From Campylobacter portucalensis (GTDB taxonomy: Bacteria > Campylobacterota > Campylobacteria > Campylobacterales > Campylobacteraceae), in the NCBI RefSeq assembly GCF_009690845.1, contig NZ_VWSJ01000031.1, forward strand, positions 1-48,959: a stretch of 48,959 nucleotides of DNA, read 5' to 3'. The notes beneath the pieces were generated by a model. That model was not told where the DNA came from and ran no database searches. It saw only the letters and a list, made by a program, of their open reading frames with translations. The translations under genes were made by a program, and so were the position numbers. This document shows positions 48,721 to 48,959 of this stretch, piece after piece. Position 1 is the stretch's first letter. Each line of letters opens with the position of its first letter.

Positions 48721-48959
48721 TATTTTATTCTATGCTTTTTGTAATAATTTAAATTATATTAATATTTTTAAATATATAAATTTTATGTTGATTTTAAAAT
48801 TCCAAATTAATAAAAATTAATTTGGAATTAAACTCTAAAAATCTATATTTTGATTTAGAAGTCATAAGAGTAGAAATAATCTTTAAATAAATTCTAAAAG
48901 AGTAAAAAGATATAGAGGTTTTTAGTAAATTTAGATTTAATTGTTAAATTTAATGAAAT
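48721..48959. other. Gene-free right edge
   Basis: AT-rich sequence after queA with the perfect hairpin described separately. Short open frames on the minus strand have no start or family resemblance, so no gene is called. Confidence 0.5.
48798..48829. repeat. 14-bp perfect hairpin downstream of queA
   Basis: AATTCCAAATTAAT (48798-48811) and ATTAATTTGGAATT (48816-48829) separated by AAAA. A probable intrinsic terminator for queA or a mobile palindromic element; there is no T run on the plus strand. Confidence 0.5.

Noticed and set aside
48780-48959. Open minus-strand frames at the right edge
   Set aside because: The longest is about 45 codons, interrupted by a stop upstream, with no start or motif. 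Could be noise in AT-rich DNA.

Overview
The window is AT-rich chromosomal DNA from an epsilonproteobacterium, almost certainly a Campylobacter. Supporting this are the very low GC content, dense AAATTT-type codon use, a HobA replication factor (restricted to this class), a short HolB, and the gene run rppH-lysC-hobA-holB-folP-ligA-tlyA-ribF-cmoA with hemW-tatB-tatC-queA alongside, which I recall as the C. jejuni Cj0577-Cj0590 neighbourhood. The TorA-like reductase plus monoheme cytochrome pair also matches Cj0264c/Cj0265c from memory. The species cannot be fixed from sequence alone; a C. ureolyticus-like member would fit.

Layout. 1-400 holds the tail of an unidentified, apparently decayed gene. 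950-2608 is a DcuA/DcuB-type C4-dicarboxylate transporter with an unusual soluble insert. 2623-8795 (minus) is a compact seven-gene moxR-DUF58-DUF4381-batA-batB-batC-batD operon for an envelope-associated Bat (von Willebrand A) complex. 8.8-10.6 kb is a decay zone: a CDP-alcohol phosphatidyltransferase gene broken by one base and a multiply frameshifted PHP-phosphoesterase-like fossil. 10.7-15.5 kb has an ABC-F ATPase divergent from a MATE exporter, panB and a YgjP-like metallopeptidase. 15.8-21.9 kb (minus) has a DUF2846 lipoprotein with a 15-base homopolymer beside its promoter, a HI0933-family flavoprotein, the agmatine-to-putrescine enzymes AguB and AguA, DnaB and IspG. 21.96-22.9 kb has a small secreted-protein gene convergent with thiD. 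23-28.7 kb is a respiratory and metal block: a Tat-exported molybdoenzyme and its cytochrome, a divergent OmpR-type regulator, and an OprC-like copper TonB receptor. 28.9-30.5 kb carries an Rrf2 regulator, a DHH phosphoesterase and a small protein. 30.7-39.1 kb is housekeeping (rpsO, then the cmoA-to-rppH run). 39.2-48.7 kb has hemW, a complete type I restriction-modification locus (hsdR-hsdM-hsdS), then tatB-tatC-queA.

How the genes connect. TatB and TatC would export the folded molybdoenzyme, which receives electrons through the periplasmic cytochrome, a typical Campylobacter anaerobic respiration module; the Dcu carrier would support fumarate/succinate exchange in the same lifestyle. AguA and AguB make putrescine from agmatine. 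The hsd locus lies between hemW and tatB, which are neighbours in C. jejuni, so it looks like an accessory insertion into a conserved block.

The points most worth a second look are the Dcu insert domain, the single-base break in the CDP-alcohol transferase, the T15 tract abutting a lipoprotein promoter, the orphan regulator facing the reductase operon, the unannotated 59-residue secreted protein, and the hsd insertion. I found no CRISPR array, tRNA, rRNA or insertion sequence, and nothing that clearly amounts to a new defence system.
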